From the NCBI GenBank assembly GCA_905233385.1, contig CAJOEH010000008.1, positions 49,189 through 113,188 of the forward strand: 64,000 bases of DNA, given 5' to 3'. Shown in pieces: positions 23,498-33,044 of this stretch. Positions within the stretch are counted from its first letter, which is position 1. Every line of letters begins with the position of its first letter. The translations under genes were made by a program, and so were the position numbers. This DNA comes from an uncultured Oscillospiraceae bacterium (GTDB lineage: Bacteria > Bacillota > Clostridia > Oscillospirales > Oscillospiraceae). Below the pieces are notes generated by a model. The model saw only the letters and a program-made list of their open reading frames with translations. It had not been told where the DNA came from and searched no databases.

Positions 23498-24700
23498 TCA
23501 CAGGCGGTAAACGCCCTCGCCGCGGCAGACGTTTCTGGTGTCGAGGATGATCTTGCCCGCCGGCAGGCCGCCGGCTTTGATCTCGTCATGTCCGACCATT
23601 ACGACGATCATGTCGCACGCGTCGCAGAAGTCTTCCAGGCGGAACATCTGATTCTCCGCCAGTTTTCTGCAGACCATCGGATCGTAGACCCGGAAGCCGA
23701 CCGGGTGGCCGGCCAGAAGCCGGAGGGTCGGGCTTTCCCGCACGTCGTCGACGTTTTCCTTGTAGGTCAGGCCGTAAAGGCCGACGCGGGAAAAGTCGGT
23801 AATGCCGTTCTCCTTCATCACTTCGCAGATCCGCGTAAAGACGTAGTCCGGCATCCCGTCATTGATCTGCAGCGCCGTACGCACGAGCGGCATCCGGTCG
23901 CCGAAATCCCCGACCAGGAACCACGGGTCGATCGGAATGCAGTGCCCGCCGACGCCCGGTCCCGGAGAGAGGATATTGACGCGCGGGTGCATATTGCAGA
24001 TCCGGATGATCTCGCCCACGTCCATCCCCGCATGGCGGCAGAGCATCATCAGCTCGTTCGCGAAAGCGATGTTCACGGCGCGATAGGTGTTTTCGATGAC
24101 CTTCGTCATCTCGGCGGTCGGGATGTCCGTCAGGACGATCGTTCCCTTGCAGAACAGGCTGTAGAGTTCTTTCACGCGTTCGCCGATCCGGGGATCGTCC
24201 GCGCCGATCGTTCTGGAATTGTGCTCCAGCTCATAGAGCATGTTGCCCGGCAGGATGCGCTCCGGCGCGTGGACAAGGTGGATCTCGTTCGCGGCGAAGC
24301 CGTATTCCCGGAGCAGCGGGCGCACGCAGCGGTCGATCGTCCCCGGAGAGACCGTCGATTCGATGATGACGGTCGCCCCCTTCGGCGCGATCTCCAGCAC
24401 CTGCTTCACCGCGGAAACCACGTAGGTCGGATCGACCTTTTTCGTCTCGTCGTCATAGGGGGTCGGAACGGAAACAATGTAGGTGTCCGTCTCGCAGTAT
24501 TCCGTCGAAAAGCGAATGCCGTTTTCGACCGCCGCCGCGAACAGCTCGTCCAGCCCCTTTTCGCGGAAGGTCGTTTTCCCGGACGCGAGCCGCTCGACGG
24601 TCTCCCGGTTGATGTCCGTCCCGACGACGTCCGCGCCGCGGGAAGCGAGCATCAGCGCCGTCGGCAGACCGATATAGCCCAGACCAATCACATTTATCAC
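23498..24700 (-). CDS. UDP-N-acetyl-mannosaminuronate/UDP-sugar dehydrogenase (WecC-like)
   Basis: 400 residues starting with GTG (GGAGG 10 bases upstream). GLGYIGLPTALMLASRG is the NAD loop. The central ENTYRAVNIAFANEL helix and GPGVGGHCIPIDPW with the catalytic Cys are typical. The C-terminal domain begins YGLTYKENVDDVRESP. WecC oxidises UDP-ManNAc to the uronate; close relatives use UDP-GlcNAc. No separate WecB epimerase is visible (the epimerase here looks like CapG), so either UDP-GlcNAc is the substrate or the epimerase is elsewhere. Confidence 0.85.
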   Translation of the reverse strand: MINVIGLGYIGLPTALMLASRGADVVGTDINRETVERLASGKTTFREKGLDELFAAAVENGIRFSTEYCETDTYIVSVPTPYDDETKKVDPTYVVSAVKQVLEIAPKGATVIIESTVSPGTIDRCVRPLLREYGFAANEIHLVHAPERILPGNMLYELEHNSRTIGADDPRIGERVKELYSLFCKGTIVLTDIPTAEMTKVIENTYRAVNIAFANELMMLCRHAGMDVGEIIRICNMHPRVNILSPGPGVGGHCIPIDPWFLVGDFGDRMPLVRTALQINDGMPDYVFTRICEVMKENGITDFSRVGLYGLTYKENVDDVRESPTLRLLAGHPVGFRVYDPMVCRKLAENQMFRLEDFCDACDMIVVMVGHDEIKAGGLPAGKIILDTRNVCRGEGVYRL

Positions 24701-24728
24701 GGTTGATATCCCTCCACTCTCGGGTGAA

Positions 24729-26237
24729 TTACACGCTGTTTCTGCGCAGCAGATCTTTCAGCGCCGCTTTGTTGAAGATGACCGCTACAACGCCGTATAC
24801 GGCGATGAACAGCGCGCCGCACAGCAGGAACGGCATCCACCTTCCGGCCCAATTACCGTAGATCCAGCTCTTCGCCGCGAACGTCGCCGCCGTCGCGCAC
24901 AGCAGCGCCGGCACGGCGTCGCGTACCGTCAGGAAGAACATGCGGAACACATTCAGCCCGAGCTTTCGTTTGTAGTAGATATTCATAGAGATAATGCTGC
25001 CGATTACCGTGCTCAGTGCCGTGCCGATCGCAGCGGCGAAATAGCCGTAGAGGATCGTGCCGACGATGGTGACGACGACGTTGACCGCCGTCGCGTAGAG
25101 CAGGGAGAGCGTGCGGAATCCCATCAGATTCCTTGCGCGCAGAATGGAAATGCAGACATTCTGGATCAGCGGCACCGTCACCGGGATCATCAGGATCAGC
25201 GCAAGCAGATAGCAGTCCTCATAGCCCGCGCCGAGCCACGCCGCGAAGAATTCTCTGCCGAGCGCAACGAAGCCGCACAGGATCGCGCCAAGGAGCAAAA
25301 ACTGGATCTTTCCGACACGGATTACCAGATCCTCCAGATCGCGGCTCGTCGCCCCATCGTGGATCCGGTTCGTCACTGTCGGCAGCATCACGCCGGAGAT
25401 TGAGAAGGACAACTGCTCATACATGTTGAAGATGACGATGGCGAACGAATAGACCGTCACCATCTCGGTGCCCTTTACCGCGCCGATCACCATGTTGTCG
25501 ACGTTGCCGTTGAACTGAATGACGATCGACTGCGTAAACAGGAGCATCGTATAGCCGAAGGACTCTTTGAAGAGCGCCTTATCCCATTTTCCGAAGACAA
25601 AGCGGATCTTCAGCTTGCAGCGAATAAACAGATAGTACGCCAGCAGTGCAATCGCTGTCAGGATCGCCTGCGCCGTGACGACCACGATCACGCTTCGGAA
25701 CAGCGGCAGGAAGAGATAGATCGCCGCAGTCTTGGCCAGCAGCAGCAGAATCTTCATGCCGTTGGCAAAGCCGAACTCGTTGTGTCCGGCGATCACGCCA
25801 AACAGCACGTTGTCAAAGAAGGTCAGGCCGATGTTTGCAAGCAGGATCCAGTATAGCTGCTTCGTCAGATGCAGCTCTTCCGCCGAAAACTCGGAAGAAT
25901 ACGCAGGATCGATCGCAAAGTAGACGCCGCAGCCGACCAGCGCGAATACGCCGGAGACCACGAAAGTCTGGATCAGCGCCATGCCGAGATACTCGTTGAT
26001 CTTCGTGCGGTTGTTCTCGGCGTTGAACTTCGCGACGAACCGCAGGACCGTCCCGCTGAAACCGAGATCCAGCACCGCCAGGGAGGCGGACATGGAGGCG
26101 ACCGTCTTATACACGCCGTAGTCCGAACTGCCGACCTGCTTGAGGATAAACGGCGTGACGATCAGACCGTATGCCGTATTCAGGAGTATTAAAATGTACG
26201 ACATGACCGCGCCGATCTTTGCGCCATTTCGTTTCAT
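24729..26237 (-). CDS. Wzx-type oligosaccharide flippase
   Basis: 502 residues, about 12-14 membrane helices (MATE/MOP superfamily). The N-terminus MKRNGAKIGAVMSYILIL leads into the first helix; KQVGSSDYGVYKTVASMS is the usual conserved loop. It should flip lipid-linked repeat units across the membrane for polymerisation by Wzy. The ATG at 26237 overlaps the upstream glycosyltransferase stop (ATGA) with GGAGG 9 bases before; the open frame to 26309 lies inside that gene. Confidence 0.9.
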   Translation of the reverse strand: MKRNGAKIGAVMSYILILLNTAYGLIVTPFILKQVGSSDYGVYKTVASMSASLAVLDLGFSGTVLRFVAKFNAENNRTKINEYLGMALIQTFVVSGVFALVGCGVYFAIDPAYSSEFSAEELHLTKQLYWILLANIGLTFFDNVLFGVIAGHNEFGFANGMKILLLLAKTAAIYLFLPLFRSVIVVVTAQAILTAIALLAYYLFIRCKLKIRFVFGKWDKALFKESFGYTMLLFTQSIVIQFNGNVDNMVIGAVKGTEMVTVYSFAIVIFNMYEQLSFSISGVMLPTVTNRIHDGATSRDLEDLVIRVGKIQFLLLGAILCGFVALGREFFAAWLGAGYEDCYLLALILMIPVTVPLIQNVCISILRARNLMGFRTLSLLYATAVNVVVTIVGTILYGYFAAAIGTALSTVIGSIISMNIYYKRKLGLNVFRMFFLTVRDAVPALLCATAATFAAKSWIYGNWAGRWMPFLLCGALFIAVYGVVAVIFNKAALKDLLRRNSV

Positions 26238-27385
26238 TTGCGGCGTTCCTCCACACGTTGATACACGGAGCGGTAGATCTCCAGCAGTTTTTCCGATTCC
26301 GCTTCCCAATTCATTTCGTCCGACATCGTCCTCGCGTTTTCCGCCAGGCGGGCGTACAGCTCCTTGTCGCCGTACAGTCTGAGGATCGCGTCCGCGATCT
26401 TCTCCGGCGTGACCTCGTCAAGGATTACGCCGAAGCCGTATTGTTTATTCAGATACCGGTGTTCCGGCACGTCGGATAAGAGCACAGGCAGGCCTGCCGC
26501 GGCGTATTCAAAGACTTTATTGGAGACCGAGAGCTTGAAGTTCAGATTGACCGGTCGTGTCAGGACCGCGCCGACGTGGGATGCAGAGGCGGCCTGCACG
26601 AGCTGCGCGACCTCCACCGGCGGCGCGAAAACGACCTTTTCGGAAAGGTGTTTTTCCTCAATATCCGCGCGGAGCTTCGGCTCCAGGGAGCCATAGCCGC
26701 GGAGCTTCAGCCGTATGCCATCCGGCAGAAGCCTCGCCGCGTCCACGAATTCCTCGTAGCCGCGTCCGCGCACCATCAGGCCCTGATAGACGACCTCGAA
26801 CGCGTCGCTCGTCTTATCGAGCAGCGGCAGGGTGTTCTTCATCGGGCAGTTCGTGATCACCGTCGGGCGGATCGCGTATTTTTCTTCAAAGTACGCCGCC
26901 GCCGCGTGGCTCACGGATATCATCCGGTCGACCTTGCGCACCAGGCGGCGCTCCGAACGGATGATTTGCCGTTTCATCCATTTGCGCTCCGCGATGCCGA
27001 TATTCTCCGCGAAAATCTCGTGGGAATCGTAGACCAGGCCGGCCTTGCACTTCTTTGCGGCGCGGTAGGACAGCCCCAGCATATCGAAGTCGTTCGCATG
27101 GATCACGTCCGGCCGGAAATCGCACAGGCAGCGGATCGCCCGCTCTTTCCGTGCAAGCCGCCTGCGGATCTTCTTATAGACGGAACGCAGCTGGCCGACG
27201 TAATCGTCGCCGAAATCGACGATATCGCATCGACAGCCCAGCGCATTCAGAAACTCCCGGTCTAAATTCTCGTCGCGATAGCCGACGAACTGGACTTCGT
27301 GCCCCGCGGCCATAGCGGCTTTGATCTGCTTGATCACGCGGGGGTCCTTTTTCAGGGAGTTTGAAACAACGATCGAAATCTTCAT
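26234..27385 (-). CDS. Glycosyltransferase family 4
   Basis: 383 residues, GT-B fold. DVIHANDFDMLGL is the N-domain acceptor-side motif, and a FKLSVSNKVFEYAAAGLPVL stretch near residue 290 carries the family's donor-binding E-(x)7-type region. Retaining transfer of a nucleotide-sugar residue to the growing lipid-linked unit, at the inner membrane face. It overlaps its neighbours by four bases on both sides, so it is translationally coupled to the acetyltransferase and Wzx. Confidence 0.87.
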   Translation of the reverse strand: MKISIVVSNSLKKDPRVIKQIKAAMAAGHEVQFVGYRDENLDREFLNALGCRCDIVDFGDDYVGQLRSVYKKIRRRLARKERAIRCLCDFRPDVIHANDFDMLGLSYRAAKKCKAGLVYDSHEIFAENIGIAERKWMKRQIIRSERRLVRKVDRMISVSHAAAAYFEEKYAIRPTVITNCPMKNTLPLLDKTSDAFEVVYQGLMVRGRGYEEFVDAARLLPDGIRLKLRGYGSLEPKLRADIEEKHLSEKVVFAPPVEVAQLVQAASASHVGAVLTRPVNLNFKLSVSNKVFEYAAAGLPVLLSDVPEHRYLNKQYGFGVILDEVTPEKIADAILRLYGDKELYARLAENARTMSDEMNWEAESEKLLEIYRSVYQRVEERRK

Positions 27386-28023
27386 GGTTTTTCTTTGTCA
27401 AACGCTTCTTTCAGAAGCGCGATATCCTGGAAGCAGTCGGCGTGCGCCTTCAGCCAATCCTCCGGTTGATCCCACCACCCGTGCGCAAGCAAAAAGGCGA
27501 TATCCTCGTCTGAAAACCGTTTTCGCAGCTCCCCGGCAGGATTTCCCGCAACGATCGTATAGGGCGCGACATCCTTCGTCACGACCGCTCCCGCGCCGAT
27601 CACCGCGCCGTCGCCGATGGTAACGCCGCCGATCAGCAGTGCGCCCGTCCCGATCCAGACGTCGTTTCCGATCACCGCGGGCAATGCCGTTTCCTGAAAG
27701 TGTTCCTGCGAAACGAAGCTCGTTCCGCACTGTTTCGCAGCGGAATAGAATGCCGGATGTGTGGAAGCCCACGTCCTTGTCGGATGGCTTCCGCCGGCCG
27801 TCACAACGCCGTTTCCGATGGAGCAGAACTTGCCGATGTTTGCGTTGATGCGGCAGTCTTCGCCGAGATAGGAACACCTGCCGAGCTGGCCGCTGAACAT
27901 ACTGCGCTTGCCGATCTTGTTATAGCCGCCGAATCGCGCGGAGGCGGATACTTTCGCACGTTTTCCGATCCGTACGGTCGGGTTTTTCAAACGGATCATG
28001 ATTCTTTTCAAAAAGTTCCGCAT
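27382..28023 (-). CDS. Left-handed beta-helix O-acetyltransferase
   Basis: 213 residues. Hexapeptide repeats (IGKRSM, LGEDCRI, IGKFCSIG, then IGNDVWIG, IGGVTIGDGAVIGAGAVVTKDV in part) form the beta-helix. GGSHPTRTWASTHPAF holds the active-site His region of xenobiotic/CatB-like sugar acetyltransferases. It likely O- or N-acetylates a capsule sugar using acetyl-CoA. I use the ATG at 28023 with GGAG 9 bases upstream; the longer frame overlaps the Wzy gene. Confidence 0.88.
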   Translation of the reverse strand: MRNFLKRIMIRLKNPTVRIGKRAKVSASARFGGYNKIGKRSMFSGQLGRCSYLGEDCRINANIGKFCSIGNGVVTAGGSHPTRTWASTHPAFYSAAKQCGTSFVSQEHFQETALPAVIGNDVWIGTGALLIGGVTIGDGAVIGAGAVVTKDVAPYTIVAGNPAGELRKRFSDEDIAFLLAHGWWDQPEDWLKAHADCFQDIALLKEAFDKEKP

Positions 28024-28034
28024 AGACGTATCTC

Positions 28035-29300
28035 CTATCCTTTGCACCAGACTCTGGACTTGATATACTTTGATTTCTTTTCCTTGGCCGGTTCCGGCTC
28101 TCCGACAAGCGGCTGCGCCGCAGGCGCGTCGATCGCGTTCACGCAAGCCGCGATCAGCACAAAGAACACGGCGTTGTGCGCCAGATAGCTCTCGCTGAGC
28201 ATCAGCTTCACGACGCTGGTGGAGAAAAACACCAAGATCAGCAGCCGCAGGCTGGTGTTTTTTGTCCGGAATCCCTTGAAAAACAGTATGCCGAGCGTAA
28301 TGACAAGGACCGTTCCGAGCAGCATTCCCCATTGCGAGATCAGTTCGATGACCAGATTGTGCGAATAATGATTCTCGCCGACAATACGGTCGCCGTAGAG
28401 TCCTCTGCCGAACAGCGTAAAGCCCGCGATGATTTTCTGCTGGATCTCGCCGCGGCCGGACGTGTTGGAGATGTCGCCGGTCAGGAGCAAGTCGATCGTC
28501 CGGCTTGAAATGCCGAGCGAATCGGCGGCGTCCTTCATAGAGAGAAGCATTTGCTCCCAGAGCAGAATGACAACGAGCCCGATCGTCAGAAGAGAAAACA
28601 CAAGCAGCACTTTCTTCGCGACCGAGACCTTGCTGATCAGAAAATAGGCGGCCATGCCGACAAGGCAACAAACCAGCGGGCCTCTTGCTCCGATGAAGAA
28701 GATCATTAAGACGCCGATGATCGCCGCGATCAAAGACAGGATCTTCTTCTTCTCAAAGAAAGCAATCGAAGAAAAGGTCGTGGCAAACAGCAGATTATAA
28801 GAAAAGCTCATATACTCCGGCTGCCTGTCTATGAGGGACATCAGATAAAACGAGCCAAGCGAACAGAACACAGCAGCTACCGAAAAGTGACGGCAGGTAT
28901 CAAACAAGCGGTCGTAATCCGTGATATATCTCATAAAGACATAGCCCGGAAGTGAAAACACAAACAGCAGATACGCGGGATTGCCGGCAAAATCCGCCCA
29001 CTCGGTAAACATGTATGTCCTGTTTTCGCCAAAAAACGAATAGGAAAACGCAAAGGCGACCGCAAAAACGACGTATACGAGCAGCGCGTCGATCTTGATC
29101 TGAAAGTGCAGCTGTTTCAGGCTTGCCAGGATCATTCCTGCCAGTGTCCCATAGCACAACAGCGTGTCCAGCACAAAGCCGGCGCCGAAGACCGTTCTGC
29201 ACAGCTGGTTGATAAAGTGGACCAACGGAGCGAAGCAGATCATCGTGCAGATGGTGATAATCAGTACCTTCTGATTCCGTTTTTTCGATTGCGGTATCAG
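28035..29300 (-). CDS. O-antigen/capsule polymerase (Wzy-like), paralog 1, probable CTG start
   Basis: 421 residues with about 11 membrane helices and a large outer loop containing RGEIQQKIIAGF, FGRGLYGDR and NHYSHNLVIEL, characteristic of the Wzy/WaaL (O-antigen ligase) family. It should polymerise flipped repeat units. No ATG fits. AAGGAG is followed after 9 bases by CTG ATA, and exactly the same arrangement exists in the paralog at 29447-30709, so I place the start at CTG 29300. A GTG at 29378 gives a longer, poorly coding N-terminus. Confidence 0.85.
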   Translation of the reverse strand: MIPQSKKRNQKVLIITICTMICFAPLVHFINQLCRTVFGAGFVLDTLLCYGTLAGMILASLKQLHFQIKIDALLVYVVFAVAFAFSYSFFGENRTYMFTEWADFAGNPAYLLFVFSLPGYVFMRYITDYDRLFDTCRHFSVAAVFCSLGSFYLMSLIDRQPEYMSFSYNLLFATTFSSIAFFEKKKILSLIAAIIGVLMIFFIGARGPLVCCLVGMAAYFLISKVSVAKKVLLVFSLLTIGLVVILLWEQMLLSMKDAADSLGISSRTIDLLLTGDISNTSGRGEIQQKIIAGFTLFGRGLYGDRIVGENHYSHNLVIELISQWGMLLGTVLVITLGILFFKGFRTKNTSLRLLILVFFSTSVVKLMLSESYLAHNAVFFVLIAACVNAIDAPAAQPLVGEPEPAKEKKSKYIKSRVWCKG

Positions 29301-29446
29301 TCTGTTCAACTCCTTTCCTTTGGTTTTGGCCTCATTAGAATCCCGTGCGCAGCGTCTGCGGCAGGATTCTGCAAACACGTTTTACACGGTCCGGTTCACC
29401 GATCTGTTTGTCGGCTTTGAGCCGCTGGACGGCGGCGTGTGTGCCG

Positions 29447-30709
29447 TCAGCCATACCTGTTGGATGCTTTGATATACTTCGATTGTTTGCCGGCCGGTTC
29501 CTCTTGTTCTGCGGCAGCCGGAAGCACCGGCGTTTCGTCAAGCGCGTTCACACATGACGCGATCAGTACAAAGAAAACAGCATTGTGCGTCAGATAGCTT
29601 TCGCTGAACATCAGTTTGATGACACTGGAGGAAAAGAACGCGAAAATCAACAACTGCAGCGTGGCGTTCTTCGTCCGAAATCCCTTGAAGATCAGAATGC
29701 CGAGCGCCGCGATCAGCAACGAGCCGAACAGATACCCCCACTGAGAGATTACTTCGATGAACAGGTTGTGCGCGTAGTGATTATCGCCGACCACGCGGTC
29801 GCCGTAGAGTCCTCTGCCGAACAGCGTAAAGCCGTCGATGATCTTCTGCTGGATCTCGCCGCGGCTGGAATCGCTGAAGAATTCCCCGTTGAGCAGCAGG
29901 TCGAGCGTACGGCTTGAAATGCCGATCCCGTCGATCGCGTTCTTCATCGCGAGGAGGATCTGATCCCACAACACCATGATGAACAGGCCGATCGTAACGA
30001 ACAGCAGCGTCAAAATGATTTTCTTTGAAACAGAGAGCTTGCTCAGCAAAAAACAGATGACCAGGCTGACTATAAAGCAGGCCAGCGGGCCTCTCGCGCC
30101 GACAAGGAAAATCAGGACGACCCCGATAACCGCCGCGATCAGAGACAGCGGTTTCTTCTTCCTGAAGAAATACATGGACGAGAAAATCGTGCCGAACAGG
30201 AGATTATAGGAAAAGCTCATATACTCCGGCTGTCGGTTTCTGAGGAGCATCAAAAGGAACGAACCGAGAGAACAGAACACCGCGATCACGGAGAAGTAGC
30301 GGCAGACTTCAAACATGCGCTCATAGTCCGTGATATATCTCATAAAGACGTAGCCGGGGATCGAGAAAATGAAGAGCAGATATGCCGGATTGCCGGCAAA
30401 ATCCGTCCAATCGGTAAACATGTATCGCTGGTTCTCCTCGGCAAACGAATAGGAGATCGCAAAGGCGACAGCGAAAAGGATGATGATAAACAGCGCGTCC
30501 GGTTTGATCTGATAATGCAGCTGCTTCACGCTCGCTATCAGCATAGCCGCCAAGACTGCATAGCAGATCAGCGTATCCAGCGTAAAGCCGGTCCCGAAGA
30601 TCGTTCTGCAGAGCTGGTTGACAAAGTGGACGATCGGAGGGAAACAGATCATCAAGCAGACCGTGACGATCAGGATCGTCTGATTTCGTTCTTGTTTTCG
30701 CCGTATCAG
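29447..30709 (-). CDS. O-antigen/capsule polymerase (Wzy-like), paralog 2, probable CTG start
   Basis: 420 residues, alignable end to end with the next gene (shared blocks include RQPEYMSFSYNLLF, FTLFGRGLYGDR and GFRTKN). The most marked differences are in the outer loops and C-terminus. AGGAG, nine bases, then CTG ATA CGG opens the frame and matches the paralog's N-terminus (RNQTILIVTVC against RNQKVLIITIC); a TTG at 30655 would delete the start of the first helix. 146 bases separate the two copies. Tandem polymerases suggest either two linkages or a recent duplication. Confidence 0.85.
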   Translation of the reverse strand: MIRRKQERNQTILIVTVCLMICFPPIVHFVNQLCRTIFGTGFTLDTLICYAVLAAMLIASVKQLHYQIKPDALFIIILFAVAFAISYSFAEENQRYMFTDWTDFAGNPAYLLFIFSIPGYVFMRYITDYERMFEVCRYFSVIAVFCSLGSFLLMLLRNRQPEYMSFSYNLLFGTIFSSMYFFRKKKPLSLIAAVIGVVLIFLVGARGPLACFIVSLVICFLLSKLSVSKKIILTLLFVTIGLFIMVLWDQILLAMKNAIDGIGISSRTLDLLLNGEFFSDSSRGEIQQKIIDGFTLFGRGLYGDRVVGDNHYAHNLFIEVISQWGYLFGSLLIAALGILIFKGFRTKNATLQLLIFAFFSSSVIKLMFSESYLTHNAVFFVLIASCVNALDETPVLPAAAEQEEPAGKQSKYIKASNRYG

Positions 30710-30756
30710 TTCGATCGTCTCCTCTCCTCTGAATTCTCACAAAACGGTCTCTGCGT

Positions 30757-31941
30757 TTATGCAAGCGCGTCGGCCAGAATGCGGCGGATGCCGTTCCTGC
30801 CGTACCGCTCGTACCGCCGTTCTATTTCGTCGGCGTCAATCAGCACGCCGCAGTTCGTTTCTAAAAACTTGTGTAGATATTTCTCTGCTTCTTCCGCGCC
30901 GGAAATATGCAGGGCGGCCGGGTGCGCCGCCAGCAGTTTCCTGCTCTGCCCGCTGCCGAAACTGACGATCGGTCGGCAGGCGGCGATATACTCGAACAGC
31001 TTGCTCGGCAGGAATTCCGGCGTGTTGTTCTCAACGTTGATCAGGAAATCCGCGCTTTTGTATATCTCCACGATCTCTTCATGGGAAACCGGCGCGTGCA
31101 GAACGATCCGATGATCCTGCGCGGCATATTTCTTCACAGTGTCCTCGCAGCCCGCGCTGTAAAGGTGCAGGCGGATATTGGGAGTTGAAACCGCGCGGAA
31201 CGCCTGCAGCATCAGCTCCGGATCCCGGAGCTTCGGATAGAATCTTCCGGCGTATACGCAGTTGATGAACTCTTTGGAAAAGGCCTGCTCCGCAGGCGCC
31301 CCAGCCGAAAGCTCCGGAAGGAGGTAAGGCAGACCGCGGCAGTCCTGATTGCAGCCGCGGAGATCCTCTCTCTCCGCGTAGACCTCCTCGGAAAGGAGCA
31401 GGACGTCGGCATTGGCGCACACGCCGCACTCGAAGGCGGCGAGCCGCTCTTTGCCGTAAAACAGCGGACGGATCCGACCGTCGGCGGCATAGGGGTCGAC
31501 CGTGTACGCGCACCAGCGCACGCTCGCATACTCACGCTTGAACTCCATCGCAGCGCAGTGCGCGGCAAAAGGAGAACAGACGGAAAACACCGCGTCCACC
31601 GGACGCTTGCCATGGATTTCTTTCAATTGCGTGAGCGCCTGTTCACGGAACCAGGCAAGATTGCCGAGCACGGCGGTCTTCATCTGCGCCGCGCCGATCG
31701 CGTGAGCAGCCGCGCGGGTTAGAGTGCCGCCGTGCCGCTCCTTCTGCATACGCTTCCCGAGCAGTGCATAGATGCGGACGCCGTCTTCTTCTGCCTGTAC
31801 CGGAGTGTCCGCAGAGCTGATACAGATCACGTCGATCTCATAGTCGTCTGATAGTAAAGAGAGGTATCGCTTCGTGCACAGACCCGTCGGCGAAGGCGAC
31901 GGATAATAGACGCCGCAGAGAACGGCAAGATGTTTCTTCAT
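30757..31941 (-). CDS. Glycosyltransferase (GT-B, family 4-like)
   Basis: 394 residues. The start LAVLCGVYYPSPSPTGLCTKR is typical of WcaI/WbuB-like transferases, with the glycine-rich N-terminal acceptor loop. NVENNTPEFLPSKLFEYIAACRPIV in two parts (about residues 295-320) is the donor-binding region with E-(x)7-like spacing. The start codon ATG at 31941 follows the nucleotidyltransferase-like gene by two bases. It probably adds one sugar to the capsule unit; sugar and linkage unknown. Confidence 0.82.
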   Translation of the reverse strand: MKKHLAVLCGVYYPSPSPTGLCTKRYLSLLSDDYEIDVICISSADTPVQAEEDGVRIYALLGKRMQKERHGGTLTRAAAHAIGAAQMKTAVLGNLAWFREQALTQLKEIHGKRPVDAVFSVCSPFAAHCAAMEFKREYASVRWCAYTVDPYAADGRIRPLFYGKERLAAFECGVCANADVLLLSEEVYAEREDLRGCNQDCRGLPYLLPELSAGAPAEQAFSKEFINCVYAGRFYPKLRDPELMLQAFRAVSTPNIRLHLYSAGCEDTVKKYAAQDHRIVLHAPVSHEEIVEIYKSADFLINVENNTPEFLPSKLFEYIAACRPIVSFGSGQSRKLLAAHPAALHISGAEEAEKYLHKFLETNCGVLIDADEIERRYERYGRNGIRRILADALA

Positions 31942-31943
31942 CG

Positions 31944-33044
31944 CTAAACAATCCTTCTCCAATGGCGGACGAGCCCGCGCAGGCCGCCGCTTCCGTAGGC
32001 GCTCTTTCTCCAGGCTTTATCCGGCAGAAGCATTTCTTTCAGGCCGGAGACCTTCGAGCGGTCATGGGACGTGAGCTCGATCCGCATGACGCGCAGTCTG
32101 GACGGTTCTGGCAGAAGAACCCCGTTTTTCCCGTCAAAGGCCAGCTTTAAGAGCCGTTTTATCTTCGGCTCGCGCGCGATCGGAAGCGTCGTTCCGGCGA
32201 TCCGATTGGAAAGATACGCAGCGGTATACAGTCTTCGTTCCGTATGATCCCGCTTTGCCTGCGCGGCTACGCGCTCCCATTCCACGTCCGTCAGCCCGTC
32301 CGCAGCGTTGACAATGTCGCGGTACAGGCGGATCGCAGGCGCGCGGCAGAAGGAATGCAGAGAGATATGGAGCAGACAGATATACAGCAGCGCTTCGCGC
32401 GGCGGGAGGAGAATCGCGGTGTCGCGATAGTTGCGAAGCTTCGTCCAGTCCGTGAAATCGTCCGTTTGGACGGCGCAGGGCTGCGTCAGTCTTGTCAGCG
32501 GAAAAACCTCAAAGCCGAAGGCGAAGCCCTCCGGCAGGCGTTCCGGGTGTTCGAAGGTCGCGGAGATGAACAGCGCGCCCGCGAAGCGTTCCTCGCAGCG
32601 GTAGCCGAGCGAGGTTATCACCTGCTTGACAACAGGGTATTCCTGCTCGTCGACGTAATTGTCCACATCGCCTGATGCAAACAGCGCAATATCGCCGTCC
32701 GCAGCGAGCATCGCGCCGAAATTCTCGGAAGCGAACAGTTTTTTGCAGCCGAAGGCGGTCAGCGCGGCGTAGACGCGGTTCAGTTCCGCTATGACCTGCG
32801 CGTTGCGCTCGGCATAGCGGTCATAGACCGGCTGCCAGATCTGCGGATCGACCTCCAGCGCAAGCATCAGCTTTGCCAGAAACGGCAGCATTTTCGCTTG
32901 TTTTGCCATATTGAGCAGGTCTTCCCTGCCAAGTTCCAGCGCGAGCGCACGCAGTTTCTCTTTCTCGTCTTCCGAGGGAAGACCGGCGCGGACGGAGGCA
33001 TTCGCCAGCGTGGAAAAGCGTATGAATTTGCCGTCAGTCTTCAC
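31944..33044 (-). CDS. Divergent nucleotidyltransferase-family protein
   Basis: 366 residues from a GTG that overlaps the kinase-like gene stop (GTGA). SGDVDNYVDEQEY near residue 124 resembles the D-x-D metal site of NTP_transf_5-type nucleotidyltransferases, and LLHISLHSFCRAPAIRLYRDI matches the helical region seen in the other member (20024-21178). The GS loop before the aspartates is poorly kept (FASENFGAML). It forms a block with a TMK-like kinase and an APH-like kinase. I infer a phospho-transfer or nucleotide-transfer step on a glycan. Confidence 0.6.
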   Translation of the reverse strand: MKTDGKFIRFSTLANASVRAGLPSEDEKEKLRALALELGREDLLNMAKQAKMLPFLAKLMLALEVDPQIWQPVYDRYAERNAQVIAELNRVYAALTAFGCKKLFASENFGAMLAADGDIALFASGDVDNYVDEQEYPVVKQVITSLGYRCEERFAGALFISATFEHPERLPEGFAFGFEVFPLTRLTQPCAVQTDDFTDWTKLRNYRDTAILLPPREALLYICLLHISLHSFCRAPAIRLYRDIVNAADGLTDVEWERVAAQAKRDHTERRLYTAAYLSNRIAGTTLPIAREPKIKRLLKLAFDGKNGVLLPEPSRLRVMRIELTSHDRSKVSGLKEMLLPDKAWRKSAYGSGGLRGLVRHWRRIV

